17,519 nucleotides of DNA from Actinomycetota bacterium (GCA_003567835.1 PWYO01000283.1:1-17519), one strand, 5' to 3'; numbered from the stretch's first letter, positions 8,542-16,267 are shown. The notes: a model not told the origin generated them from the letters alone. Made by a program: numbers and translations.

Positions 8542-10215
8542 TTGAAAAAAGAAATGTTAGTAAGTTCGGACAAGAATGAGACCAGGGTAGCCATTCTTGA
8601 ATCGGGGCAGGTGGTGCAATTATATTTTGACCGTAAGGCAAAAAAGTCCCTGGTAGGCAATATTTATATGGGGAAGGTAAAAAATGTTCTTCCCAGCCTG
8701 GATGCCGCTTTCGTTGATATTGGCGTAGACAGGAATGCTTTCCTGTACATCAATGAAATCGACATGGATATGGATATTGATGACCGGGAGGTCAAACCAA
8801 AAAAAATTCAGCATGTGCTTAAGCCCAAACAGATGATTTTGGTTCAGGTGACCAAAGACCCTATGAAGAGCAAAGGTGCCAGGCTTACCACTTATATATC
8901 GCTTCCCGGCAGGTATATGGTGCTGGCCCCCTTCAATGATGGGGTGGGGGTGTCCCGAAAAATTTCCGGGGACAGAAGGGATCAGCTCAGGGAGATCGCC
9001 CAGGAAATCAAACCCAAAGCGTTTGGCCTTATTGTGCGGACTGCAGCCAAGGATGCCAACAAGCATCAGCTAAAAAAAGACTTAAAAGCCCTGTTAAAGA
9101 CTTGGGGGCAGATTGAAAGGAAGGCTTCCAGGACCAATAAGCCTTCACTTGTATCTGAAGAACAGTCTATGGTGGTCAAGCTGTTAAGGGATACATTTAG
9201 TGAAGATTTTACCACCATTGTTGTGGATAAAAAGCCTACCAAGCGGGAAGTTCATAATTACTTAAAAAAGATCGGTTCCAAATTCAATAATGTAAAGGTG
9301 CACCACGGCCCTGATGAATTATTTGAATCTTTTAATGTAAATGAGGCTATAGAAAGTGCATTGGACAGGAAGGTATGGCTTAAATCAGGTGGCTTTATTG
9401 TGATTGATTACGGAGAAGGCCTTACCTCCATTGATGTCAATACCGGAAAATATACGTCTGGGAAGAATTCTTCTCAAACCATACTTAGAACCAATCTGGA
9501 GGCTGCCGAAGCCATCAGTTCCCAGTTGAGGCTGCGGGATATCGGGGGCATTATTGTGATTGATTTTATCGATATGGTCAGCGAGAAAGACAGGCGCAAA
9601 GTGCTTTCCAGATTTAACCGCTGCCTTGAAATGGACCGGACCCGGAATGAGGTACTGGACTTTTCCAAGTTTGGTCTGGTGCAAATGACCCGAAAAAATG
9701 TATCGGACGGCATACTGGGCACCATGTGCAAGGTCTGCCCCCAATGCAATGGCATCGGATATGTCAAATCTGAAGAAACCATCATGCTGGAAACCGAGAG
9801 AAAGATCAGAAGGCTGGCCAAAGAAAGCAAGTCCAAGGCTTTCCTGGTGAAGCTCAATCCCACCATTGCTGCCCTGATTATCGGCCAGGGCGGAAAGAAT
9901 CTCAAGCATCTGGAAAGGACCACCAAAAAATATATCGCCATACATGGAGACGACAGTCTGTCCATGGATGCTTTCATACTGGAGGCTGAAGGTTCCAAAG
10001 AAGAGATCAAAAAAGCGGCCAAACCGTTTCATATAGGCGATGTTTTGGACCTTGTGGTCGAAGAGCCCTATATGCATAATCGAAATGATGCTCTTTCCAG
10101 GGTAGAGGGTTATGTGGTGCAGATTATCGGGGGTAAGAAATATATGGGCAAACGGGTAAAAGTGGAGATCAAGTCAATATCAAAAACCAGTGCCGTAGCC
10201 AGTATTGTCAAGTAA
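8542..10215 (+). CDS. rng: Ribonuclease G/E family endoribonuclease
   Basis: RNase G/E cleaves single-stranded RNA in mRNA turnover and rRNA/tRNA maturation. The 557 residues hold an N-terminal S1 domain (about 35-115), then the catalytic region with SIDVNTG (Asp298) and DFIDM (Asp341), spaced 43 residues apart as are Asp303 and Asp346 of E. coli RNase E. The zinc-link CPQC (399-402) follows, then a part with GQGGKNLKHLE and a TRAM-like end seen in Gram-positive members. TTG 8542 gives MKKEMLVSSDKNETRVAILE, matching relatives, but AAGGAG (8523-8528) is 13 bases away. TTG 8530 lies only 1 base from that site, and ATG 8554 is another option. No long RNase E-type scaffold tail is present. A likely terminator follows. 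Confidence 0.94.
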   Translation: MKKEMLVSSDKNETRVAILESGQVVQLYFDRKAKKSLVGNIYMGKVKNVLPSLDAAFVDIGVDRNAFLYINEIDMDMDIDDREVKPKKIQHVLKPKQMILVQVTKDPMKSKGARLTTYISLPGRYMVLAPFNDGVGVSRKISGDRRDQLREIAQEIKPKAFGLIVRTAAKDANKHQLKKDLKALLKTWGQIERKASRTNKPSLVSEEQSMVVKLLRDTFSEDFTTIVVDKKPTKREVHNYLKKIGSKFNNVKVHHGPDELFESFNVNEAIESALDRKVWLKSGGFIVIDYGEGLTSIDVNTGKYTSGKNSSQTILRTNLEAAEAISSQLRLRDIGGIIVIDFIDMVSEKDRRKVLSRFNRCLEMDRTRNEVLDFSKFGLVQMTRKNVSDGILGTMCKVCPQCNGIGYVKSEETIMLETERKIRRLAKESKSKAFLVKLNPTIAALIIGQGGKNLKHLERTTKKYIAIHGDDSLSMDAFILEAEGSKEEIKKAAKPFHIGDVLDLVVEEPYMHNRNDALSRVEGYVVQIIGGKKYMGKRVKVEIKSISKTSAVASIVK

Positions 10216-10230
10216 TGGTTTGGTTGACCT

Positions 10231-10264
10231 CCGCAGAATTTATATCATCTGTGGCACGTTTTTT
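10231..10264 (+). terminator. Putative intrinsic terminator after rng
   Basis: CCGCAGA (10231-10237) can pair with TCTGTGG (10248-10254), giving a 7-bp stem with one G-U pair and a 10-base loop. Four bases later comes a run of six T (10259-10264). It begins 15 bases after the rng stop, the right place to end the mre-rng operon. The gap between stem and T run is slightly long, so efficiency is uncertain. Confidence 0.5.
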
Positions 10265-10323
10265 AGGATAGGAAAAAATTTTGGGCAATGGCGCCCTTTT
10301 ATATGCAATGAAGCATCTTTGTT

Positions 10324-10338
10324 AAACCATTCTGGTTT
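10324..10338 (+). promoter_or_regulatory. Small hairpin in the leader region of the glutamate dehydrogenase gene
   Basis: AAACCA and TGGTTT form a perfect 6-bp stem around TTC, about 50 bases before the gene. Two other short stems flank it: GGGC/GCCC (10283-10296, followed by four T) and TTTTGC/GCAAAA (10351-10371, just before the ribosome-binding site). Together they suggest a structured leader or an operator, but each is weak alone. No convincing -35/-10 pair was found in 10216-10385. Confidence 0.25.
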
Positions 10339-10388
10339 CAATAGGGGTGCTTTTGCTTTTTTTAGGCAAAAATTTTAAAGGAGCAATG

Positions 10389-11660
10389 ATGCAGGGAGAA
10401 AAAAATATTTGGTTGATGACCCAGAAACGGGTAGAAAAGACCATGGAGATGTTGGGCCTAAAACCAGGCTTAAAAGAATACCTAAGGGAACCGAGGCGGG
10501 TGGTGGAAGTATCGCTCAGAGTGCAGATGGACAATGGGGAGATTGATGTGTTTAAGGGATACCGGGTTCAGCATAATTCTGACAGGGGCCCTACCAAGGG
10601 CGGTTTGCGGTTCAGTTCCACAGTGACCGTAGATGATGTAAAAGCTTTGGCCATGCTCATGACCTTGAAGACCGCAGTGGTGGGCGTGCCTTTCGGCGGT
10701 GCCAAAGGCGGGGTGACCGTCAATCCCAAAAAACTTTCATTAAGGGAGCTGGAAGCGCTGTCCAGGCAGTTTATTTTGGAGCTATCACCCAATATAGGCA
10801 TTGATACCGACATTCCTGCGCCGGATGTGGGCACCAACCCCCAGATTATGGCCTGGATGACCGATGCCTATAGTGTGCAGCAGGGCCATTTTGTTCCGGG
10901 TATTGTTACTGGCAAACCGGTAGAGTTGGGGGGATCCCAGGGAAGAGACGAGGCCACTTCGGCAGGGGTGGTTTCCACCATTATTTCTGCCCTCAAGGAG
11001 ATGAACATGGACAATATTGAGCCCAGGGTAGCCATACAGGGTTTCGGCAATGCCGGTTTCCACTGTGCCCGCATACTGCATGATATGGGCTTTAAAATTA
11101 TTGCGGTCAGCGATACCGGAGGGGGCATCTATAATCCCCAGGGCATTCATCCTCAGCAGGTGCTGGAACATAAAAACACCAGCAGCTCGGTTTGCAACTT
11201 TTCCGGCTGTGAGCCCATTGACAGCAGGCAGCTGATGGAGATTGACTGCGATATACTGATACCGGCAGCTTTGGAGAACCAGATCGATGAAGATAATGCG
11301 CCCCATGTAAAAGCGCGGATTATCGCAGAAGCAGCCAATGCGCCGGTGACCCCTGAAGCCGATGAAATTCTAGATGACCGGGGCATATTGGTGATACCTG
11401 ATCTTTTATGTAATGCCGGCGGGGTGACGGTTTCCTATTTTGAATGGGTGCAGAACTGCCAGTCCTATTACTGGACATACAGGGAAGTCAGCTCAAAGCT
11501 AAAAAAAATCATGGAGCGGTCATTTAGCGAGGTCTATGCCATTGCTGGGGAGCGTAAAGTCAATATGCGGACTGCGGCAACCCTGCTGGCGGTAAAAAGG
11601 GTGGCAGATGCGGTTAGCCTCAAAACCACCCGTTCCCATTGTTATCTGGATCAGAAATAA
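10389..11660 (+). CDS. Glutamate dehydrogenase (Glu/Leu/Phe/Val dehydrogenase family)
   Basis: This enzyme interconverts glutamate and 2-oxoglutarate plus ammonia with NAD(P). The 423 residues fit the hexameric type of about 420. Three substrate and catalytic lysines are visible with the spacing of the clostridial enzyme: Lys70 (PTKGG), Lys94 (MTLKT) and Lys106 (GGAKGG), followed by catalytic Asp146 (APDVG). The Rossmann fold shows GFGNAG (218-223) with Asp242 at the end of the second strand, which hints at NAD rather than NADP. The shared family also contains leucine and phenylalanine dehydrogenases, but length and motifs favour glutamate. ATG 10389 is 5 bases after AAAGGAG; ATG 10386 is just ahead of it. 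It sits apart from the mre-rng operon and may be transcribed alone or with the next gene. Confidence 0.92.
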   Translation: MQGEKNIWLMTQKRVEKTMEMLGLKPGLKEYLREPRRVVEVSLRVQMDNGEIDVFKGYRVQHNSDRGPTKGGLRFSSTVTVDDVKALAMLMTLKTAVVGVPFGGAKGGVTVNPKKLSLRELEALSRQFILELSPNIGIDTDIPAPDVGTNPQIMAWMTDAYSVQQGHFVPGIVTGKPVELGGSQGRDEATSAGVVSTIISALKEMNMDNIEPRVAIQGFGNAGFHCARILHDMGFKIIAVSDTGGGIYNPQGIHPQQVLEHKNTSSSVCNFSGCEPIDSRQLMEIDCDILIPAALENQIDEDNAPHVKARIIAEAANAPVTPEADEILDDRGILVIPDLLCNAGGVTVSYFEWVQNCQSYYWTYREVSSKLKKIMERSFSEVYAIAGERKVNMRTAATLLAVKRVADAVSLKTTRSHCYLDQK

Positions 11661-11674
11661 GGCGGCCCTTTTTT
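11655..11674 (+). terminator. Weak terminator-like hairpin overlapping the glutamate dehydrogenase stop
   Basis: AAATAAGG (11655-11662) pairs with CCTTTTTT (11667-11674) around the loop CGGC, with one T-T mismatch. The right arm is itself the T run. It covers the TAA stop and could cause partial termination before the hydroxyacid dehydrogenase gene. Only four stem pairs next to the loop are solid, so this is a weak call. Confidence 0.3.
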
Positions 11675-11730
11675 CAAAGCTGCGGTTATGCAATCATGGA
11701 AGCCAAGGTATAAGCATGAAAGGAAGCAAT

Positions 11731-12678
11731 ATGGAGATTGTTTTTGTGGATTCAGATACCATCTCTCTAAATGGAGATGTAAATTTTGAGGCCATACAGC
11801 AACGTGGAAACCTAACCAACCTCAGCTTGCGCCAGGATGAAATAAAACTTTGCCCGGACTGCGAGGTGCTGATTACCAATAAGCTGCCCATAGGCAAACA
11901 GGCCATGTCCCAAATAGGCAGTCTCAAGCTTATCTGTGTCATAGCCACCGGCTACAATAATGTGGATCTGGAAGCGGCCCGCCGGTACCGGAAAACGGTG
12001 GTCAATGTCCCCGGATATGCAAAGGACTCAGTGTGCCAGCACACTTTTGCCCTGATTCTGAATCTGGCCACCAAGTCTCATATATATGACCGGGATGTCA
12101 AGAAGGGGCAGTGGCAGAGGTCATCGAGATTTAATCTTTTAACCTATCCCAGTTTTGAACTCAAGGGCAAGACCATGGGTATTATCGGTTTTGGGACCAT
12201 AGGCAGGGCTGTGGCCAGCATAGCCCAATGTTTTGGGATGCATGTCCTGGCTTATGATATAGCAGATATTTCTAAAACCGGTTATACCAGACAACCATTG
12301 GACAGTCTGCTAAAGCATTCCGATATTGTATCCATCCATTGCCCGCTTACAGAGCAAACCAAAAATATGATTGCCAAAGACCAACTACTGGCCATGAAAA
12401 AATCAGCGATACTCATCAATACTGCCCGGGGCCCCATTGTCAATGAGGAGGACCTGGCCTGGGCGCTTCAAAAAGGACGAATAGCCGGCGCGGGCATCGA
12501 TGTGTTAAGCCAGGAACCGCCCAGCAAGCACAATCCCCTGCTGGCGGGTGTAAAAAACCTGCTTATAACCCCGCATAGCGCCTGGTCTACCATCGAAGCA
12601 AGGCAGAGGCTTATCGATATTACCGCCAAAAACATTGCTGCCTTCCAAGAAGGCCAACCCATCAATACGGTTAGCTAA
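11731..12678 (+). CDS. D-2-hydroxyacid dehydrogenase, glycerate/hydroxypyruvate reductase-like
   Basis: A cytosolic NAD-dependent dehydrogenase that reduces a 2-oxoacid to a D-2-hydroxyacid. The 315 residues show the substrate domain with ATGYNNVDLEAA (72-83) and VPGYAKDSVCQHT (93-105), the Rossmann motif GFGTIG (153-158) with Asp176 favouring NAD, and the catalytic triad Arg233 (TARGP), Glu262 (QEPP) and His282 (PHSAW). The sequence around YNN, VPGY and VCQHTFAL is closest to the glycerate/hydroxypyruvate reductase group, not to D-lactate dehydrogenases; the substrate is not proven. ATG 11731 follows AAAGGA (11719-11724) by 6 bases; ATG 11716 is an alternative. It lies 70 bases after the glutamate dehydrogenase gene, so a link with amino acid or 2-oxoacid metabolism is possible. 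Confidence 0.87.
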   Translation: MEIVFVDSDTISLNGDVNFEAIQQRGNLTNLSLRQDEIKLCPDCEVLITNKLPIGKQAMSQIGSLKLICVIATGYNNVDLEAARRYRKTVVNVPGYAKDSVCQHTFALILNLATKSHIYDRDVKKGQWQRSSRFNLLTYPSFELKGKTMGIIGFGTIGRAVASIAQCFGMHVLAYDIADISKTGYTRQPLDSLLKHSDIVSIHCPLTEQTKNMIAKDQLLAMKKSAILINTARGPIVNEEDLAWALQKGRIAGAGIDVLSQEPPSKHNPLLAGVKNLLITPHSAWSTIEARQRLIDITAKNIAAFQEGQPINTVS

Positions 12679-12680
12679 CC
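12669..12680 (+). terminator. Palindrome over the hydroxyacid dehydrogenase stop followed by a T run
   Basis: GGTTAGCTAACC is a perfect 12-base palindrome that contains the TAA stop and is followed by CTTTTTCCCC. It could fold as a 4-bp stem with an AGCT loop and act as a weak terminator. With so short a stem, chance is a fair explanation. Confidence 0.25.
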
Positions 12681-12738
12681 CTTTTTCCCCGAACCAATCA
12701 CGCCTTGACCAAAAAGAAAGAAAAATTTGCCCTTTATC

Positions 12739-12774
12739 ATTTACATAAATGAATAAATGTATTATTATGTAAAT
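12739..12774. promoter_or_regulatory. Inverted repeat (possible operator) before the Tad operon
   Basis: ATTTACATAA (12739-12748) and TTATGTAAAT (12765-12774) are perfect 10-bp inverted arms separated by 16 bases, in a strongly AT-rich stretch. It lies within the 114-base gap before cpaB, the only long gap upstream of the pilus genes, so the operon promoter is probably here. TATTAT (12760-12765) could be a -10 box, but no good -35 pairs with it; TTGACC (12705-12710) is too far upstream. The arms suit a dimeric regulator, or an mRNA hairpin ending 5 bases before the cpaB ribosome-binding site (AAGGAG, 12780-12785). Confidence 0.4.
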
Positions 12775-12792
12775 AAATAAAGGAGTGATGGC

Positions 12793-13515
12793 GTGAAAAG
12801 CAGATTGAATTTGGTGATAAGGCAAAAAATATTTGGTGTCCTTTTTATCGCAGCAGCTGTGCTGCTGGGGGTGCTGATGTTTTATTACATCCATGCAATT
12901 AAGTCCGATACAACAGAGAACCGACACATGCAGCAGCTGGTGATTGCCAGCAGGGATATCGATGCGGGGATGGTGCTGGAAAAAGATATGCTTGAAGCCC
13001 AGCACGTCCCCCAAGCAGTATTCAGTGACAGGGCCATAAAAGATGCTGAAGAGATTATTGGAAAGGAAGTCAGCCGCCACATACATAAAGGCGAGATTAT
13101 TTATGCGGAACATGTTGCTGGATACCAAGAGCGAAGTTTTTCCGGACTTTCTTCCCATATTCCCCGGGGAATGCGTGCAGTAACCATGCCAGTCACTTTT
13201 TATGGCAGCGAAGGGCTGCTTCAAGTGGGGGAATCAGTAGATCTTATTTCCACCTATTACAGCCAGGAACATGGGGATATGGTCGCCATTACCATTCTGG
13301 AGCAAAAAGAGGTCATCCTGATTGGGACCAGAAGCGAGGATCACCAGCAGGCAGGGCTTTTAGCTGCAGAAGGCATCAGAAACGAAGCGGTGAGCCAGAA
13401 TCTATTAACCGTAACCCTGTACCTTTCACCCGCTGAAGCAGAAACAGTATTTCAGGCTGCCCAGCGGGGGATTATCAATATTGCCATATGCCCTTATAGG
13501 CCATTTAACTACTAG
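12793..13515 (+). CDS. cpaB: Flp/Tad pilus assembly protein CpaB (RcpC), SAF domain
   Basis: CpaB/RcpC proteins are membrane-anchored periplasmic or wall-zone components of Tad pili. The 240 residues have an N-terminal membrane helix at about 13-33, then an SAF domain starting near 48 (LVIASRDIDAGMVLEKDML), followed by the CpaB-type region with IPRGMRAVTMPV and GESVDLISTY (about 119-160). The end, with LTVTLYLSPAEAE, also fits the family. GTG 12793 is chosen because AAGGAG (12780-12785) lies 7 bases upstream and the product begins with a basic segment before the helix. It is the first gene of the pilus operon. No secretin (cpaC/rcpA) follows, unlike in Gram-negative loci. Confidence 0.88.
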   Translation: MKSRLNLVIRQKIFGVLFIAAAVLLGVLMFYYIHAIKSDTTENRHMQQLVIASRDIDAGMVLEKDMLEAQHVPQAVFSDRAIKDAEEIIGKEVSRHIHKGEIIYAEHVAGYQERSFSGLSSHIPRGMRAVTMPVTFYGSEGLLQVGESVDLISTYYSQEHGDMVAITILEQKEVILIGTRSEDHQQAGLLAAEGIRNEAVSQNLLTVTLYLSPAEAETVFQAAQRGIINIAICPYRPFNY

Positions 13516-13528
13516 AAAGGATTATGTG

Positions 13529-14272
13529 ATGAGCGGTAAAATTATTGTATTTTGCGGAGCAAAAGGGGGCTGCGGGTGCAGTTTTTTATGCTACAGTATT
13601 GCCTCTTTTCTGGCCTTGAACAAGGAAGAAAACATCCTATTGCTGGATCTTCACGCCGGGTCCTGTGCCAGCAGGGCTGTATTTGATCTTTTGGAAAAAG
13701 AAACCAAGGATTTGGGGGATATCAACAAGAAAGGCCAGGATATCGATTTGACCCTGTTAAGAAATCTGGTGATTGATACGGAATCCAGCCTAAACCTTAT
13801 ACTGCCGCCACTGGCCAAACAAAGCAATTACCTAAACAAGCTGGACCTTGCCAATTTTTTGGATCAGGTATGCCGGCATTTCGATATTATATTGATCGAT
13901 TTGCCATCATTTTTGTTTTATGACCTTAGCATGGACCTGTTAAAGGAGCTGGAAAGAATGGTCATCGTTTCCAGCTCCAACCTGGTTTCGGTAAGCAATG
14001 TAAACCTTCTTTTATCCAGGCTGGATGGTGACCAGGTAAACTTGCAAAGAGATCTGATCATCAATAAATACAACCTAAGGCCTTCTATGTCCCCCTCTAT
14101 GATTAACAGTTATATCAGTCATCCCGTAAAGGCTTTTGTGCCCTATGATCGGGACATAGATTTCTTATTCCTTCATAAGGGCCCGGCCGCTATCTTTCAA
14201 TATAATCTCAGAATCACCAGCATTATTGCCAGTTTTTCAAACGCCTTATATGAGGAAATTGGTTATGTATAA
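13529..14272 (+). CDS. tadZ: TadZ/CpaE-like P-loop ATPase of the Tad pilus
   Basis: TadZ/CpaE proteins are MinD/ParA-like ATPases that place the pilus machine in the cell. The 247 residues begin with MSGKIIVFCGAKGGCGCSFL. Lys12 of the deviant Walker A is kept, but the usual second lysine of GK[S/T] is Cys17 (GCGCS). Further strands are ILLLDL (Asp40) and IILIDLP (Asp124, Walker B). The N-terminal receiver-like domain of many CpaE/TadZ proteins is missing. Similarity beyond these motifs is low, so the name rests on the fold and on the position between cpaB and tadA. ATG 13529 follows GAAAGG (13515-13520) by 8 bases. The end overlaps tadA by 8 bases. Confidence 0.8.
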   Translation: MSGKIIVFCGAKGGCGCSFLCYSIASFLALNKEENILLLDLHAGSCASRAVFDLLEKETKDLGDINKKGQDIDLTLLRNLVIDTESSLNLILPPLAKQSNYLNKLDLANFLDQVCRHFDIILIDLPSFLFYDLSMDLLKELERMVIVSSSNLVSVSNVNLLLSRLDGDQVNLQRDLIINKYNLRPSMSPSMINSYISHPVKAFVPYDRDIDFLFLHKGPAAIFQYNLRITSIIASFSNALYEEIGYV

Positions 14273-15407
14273 GCAGCTGTTAAAAGACATAGATTTTAAA
14301 AAAATTGGAAAATTGGAGCCATCCCAGCGCCTGGAAACCCTGGGCCGAAGAATGAGGGAAATTGTAAAACGGGATAAGCTGATTATCACCGAAAAGGAGA
14401 TCATGCAGCTGACGCAGGAAATCTATGAAGACTGTTTTGAGTTTGGCCCCATAAGCGGTCTGGTCCAAGACCCTTCGGTAACCGAAATTATGGTCAACGG
14501 CCATAGGCAGATTTATGTTGAAAAGGACGGACGTATTCAAAAAACCCGTATTGGGTTCAGGGATCTGGAACACTTGAAAAATATCATTGATAAGATCTTG
14601 GGGCCGCTGGGTTTGCGGGTGGATGAAAGCGAGCCTATGGTGGATGCCAGGCTCAAAGACGGTTCCAGGATCAATGTGGTGCTTTCTCCCATATCTGTAG
14701 CGCCTATGGTGGTTACCATCAGAAAATTTAACCAAAATATCATGGATATCAAAGACCTGATGGACTTGGGTATGATGGAAAAGCGCACTGCAGATTTTTT
14801 AATGCAGTGTGTAAAAAATAAAATGAATATGGTGGTATCCGGGGGCACTTCTACCGGCAAAACCACCCTGCTCAATGTATTATCGAATTTTATACCCCGC
14901 ACAGAAAGACTGATAACCATCGAAGATACCCTGGAGCTTAAACTCAACCTTCCCCATGTGGTCAGGCTGGAGTCCAGGCCCCCCAATATTGAAGGAAGCG
15001 GTGCGGTGAGCATCAGGAAACTGGTCAAAAATGCCTTGCGTATGCGGCCGGACCGGATCATTGTTGGAGAGATCAGGGGCATTGAAGCCATCGATGTACT
15101 GCAGGCTATGAATACAGGACACAGCGGATCCTTGTCTACGGTACATGCCAATTCCCCTGAAGATGTGGTATCCAGATTGGAAACACTCCTGCTTATTAAT
15201 AATCGGAATCTGACTCCGGATGCTGTAAAAAGGATATTGGCCTCCTCGCTGGACCTCATCATACACCTGAAAAAAACAAAACATAAGAAAATCATACAGA
15301 ATATCAGCAGGCTTTCTTTGGCTGGTGACCGGGACCGGATTCAGATTACCGATGTTTGTAATCATGAGAAAAATTGTAAACCTTTTGAAACCAAGGAGCG
15401 GCTATGA
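14265..15407 (+). CDS. tadA: Tad pilus assembly ATPase TadA/CpaF
   Basis: TadA/CpaF is the hexameric secretion ATPase that powers Flp pilus assembly and retraction in the cytoplasm. The 380 residues carry the N-terminal domain with DPSVTEIMVNG (69-79) and the core with Walker A GGTSTGKTT (193-201), the Asp box TIEDTLEL (218-225), Walker B IIVGEIRG (265-272, Glu269) and the His box GHSGSLSTVHAN (285-296). All catalytic motifs look intact. ATG 14265 is preferred: GAGGAA (14252-14257) lies 7 bases upstream. It overlaps the tadZ stop by 8 bases and ends in a 4-base overlap with tadB. Confidence 0.95.
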   Translation: MYKQLLKDIDFKKIGKLEPSQRLETLGRRMREIVKRDKLIITEKEIMQLTQEIYEDCFEFGPISGLVQDPSVTEIMVNGHRQIYVEKDGRIQKTRIGFRDLEHLKNIIDKILGPLGLRVDESEPMVDARLKDGSRINVVLSPISVAPMVVTIRKFNQNIMDIKDLMDLGMMEKRTADFLMQCVKNKMNMVVSGGTSTGKTTLLNVLSNFIPRTERLITIEDTLELKLNLPHVVRLESRPPNIEGSGAVSIRKLVKNALRMRPDRIIVGEIRGIEAIDVLQAMNTGHSGSLSTVHANSPEDVVSRLETLLLINNRNLTPDAVKRILASSLDLIIHLKKTKHKKIIQNISRLSLAGDRDRIQITDVCNHEKNCKPFETKERL

Positions 15408-16267
15408 CCTTTTTATCCCTTTACCGTGATCCCATCATTGTTGCTGTGATGGCGGTTATGTTGGCAGCCTGCCTTTTCTTTGCTCTGAGAAATCTAAAAT
15501 GGCATAGCATAAGGCAGGTTCACTCCAAAAGGGGTTTATTGCCTCTGAATCTGATGGTTGTAGCAGGGTATTACGCAAGACATAAAAAAATATTTATGGT
15601 GTGCACCATGGCTGGCCTGGGTTTGGTATTTTACCTCATATTTAAAAATATTGTTTTTTCCGCCATCCTGGGGATTTGCGCAGCAGCGGTTATAGATGAA
15701 CTGGTTACCGGGATTGATAAAAAGAATCATGTAAAACTGCATATGCAGCTCATTGGTTTTATCAGCCATATGACTTTAATGTTAAAAGCAGGAAAGACCG
15801 TAAGGCAGGTATTTAAAAGCGCACTTGTTTGGACCAAAAATCCATTAAAAGACCGCTTGGAGATGGCAGTCAATGAACTCGAATCAGGGATCTCTTTTCA
15901 CGAGGCAATGGATAATTTTTCCAACAGATGCGCCAGCAGGGAGGTCAAGTTATTGGCCAGCGCATTGAAGATCAACCACCAGATAGGAGGAGACCTCATC
16001 TTTGTCCTGGAAAAAATTATGGAATCTTTAAGGCACAGTTTGGAATCCAAGTCCAAAGCAAAAACGCTGACCCTGCAAAGCCAGTATTCGGCAACCATCA
16101 TATCATTTTTCCCAATTGCTGCCTTGGTGGTGCTGTATTTCCTGATGACTGACAGGGTTGCTGCATTCTTTTCCAGCAGATTTGCCAATGTCATACTCAT
16201 AGCAGGGGGCTTTTTGGAAATAACCGGGATCATGGTTATGAAAAAGATTTTGGGGGCAGGCCGATGA
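15404..16267 (+). CDS. tadB: Tad pilus inner-membrane platform protein TadB (type II secretion F family)
   Basis: TadB and TadC form the membrane platform on which TadA acts. The 287 residues have membrane segments at about 10-28, 63-80, 83-100, 231-248 and 260-278. The cytoplasmic T2SSF domain lies between, with LMLKAGKTVRQVFKSAL (125-141), LESGISFHEAM (159-169) and KINHQIGGDLIFVLEKI (189-205), which are typical of the family. ATG 15404 overlaps the tadA stop in an ATGA arrangement and follows AAGGAG (15393-15398) by 5 bases. It lies before a second T2SSF gene, as in other Tad loci. Confidence 0.9.
   Translation: MTFLSLYRDPIIVAVMAVMLAACLFFALRNLKWHSIRQVHSKRGLLPLNLMVVAGYYARHKKIFMVCTMAGLGLVFYLIFKNIVFSAILGICAAAVIDELVTGIDKKNHVKLHMQLIGFISHMTLMLKAGKTVRQVFKSALVWTKNPLKDRLEMAVNELESGISFHEAMDNFSNRCASREVKLLASALKINHQIGGDLIFVLEKIMESLRHSLESKSKAKTLTLQSQYSATIISFFPIAALVVLYFLMTDRVAAFFSSRFANVILIAGGFLEITGIMVMKKILGAGR

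Noticed and set aside
12705..12740. TTGACC with TATCAT as a promoter for the Tad operon
   Set aside because: The spacer would be 24 bases, too long for a standard sigma-70-type promoter.
12788..12796. A two-codon ATG-GCG-TGA frame overlapping the cpaB GTG start
   Set aside because: It sits too close to the ribosome-binding site and is probably chance; no evidence for a coupled mini-frame.
12505..13224. A long minus-strand open frame (239 codons) across the end of the hydroxyacid dehydrogenase gene, the gap and cpaB
   Set aside because: It lies opposite two well-supported genes, shows no recognisable domain and has no convincing ribosome-binding site; it is a shadow.
14537..15295. A 252-codon minus-strand open frame inside tadA
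   Set aside because: It is fully antisense to a gene with every expected ATPase motif, and its serine-rich product looks like a shadow translation.
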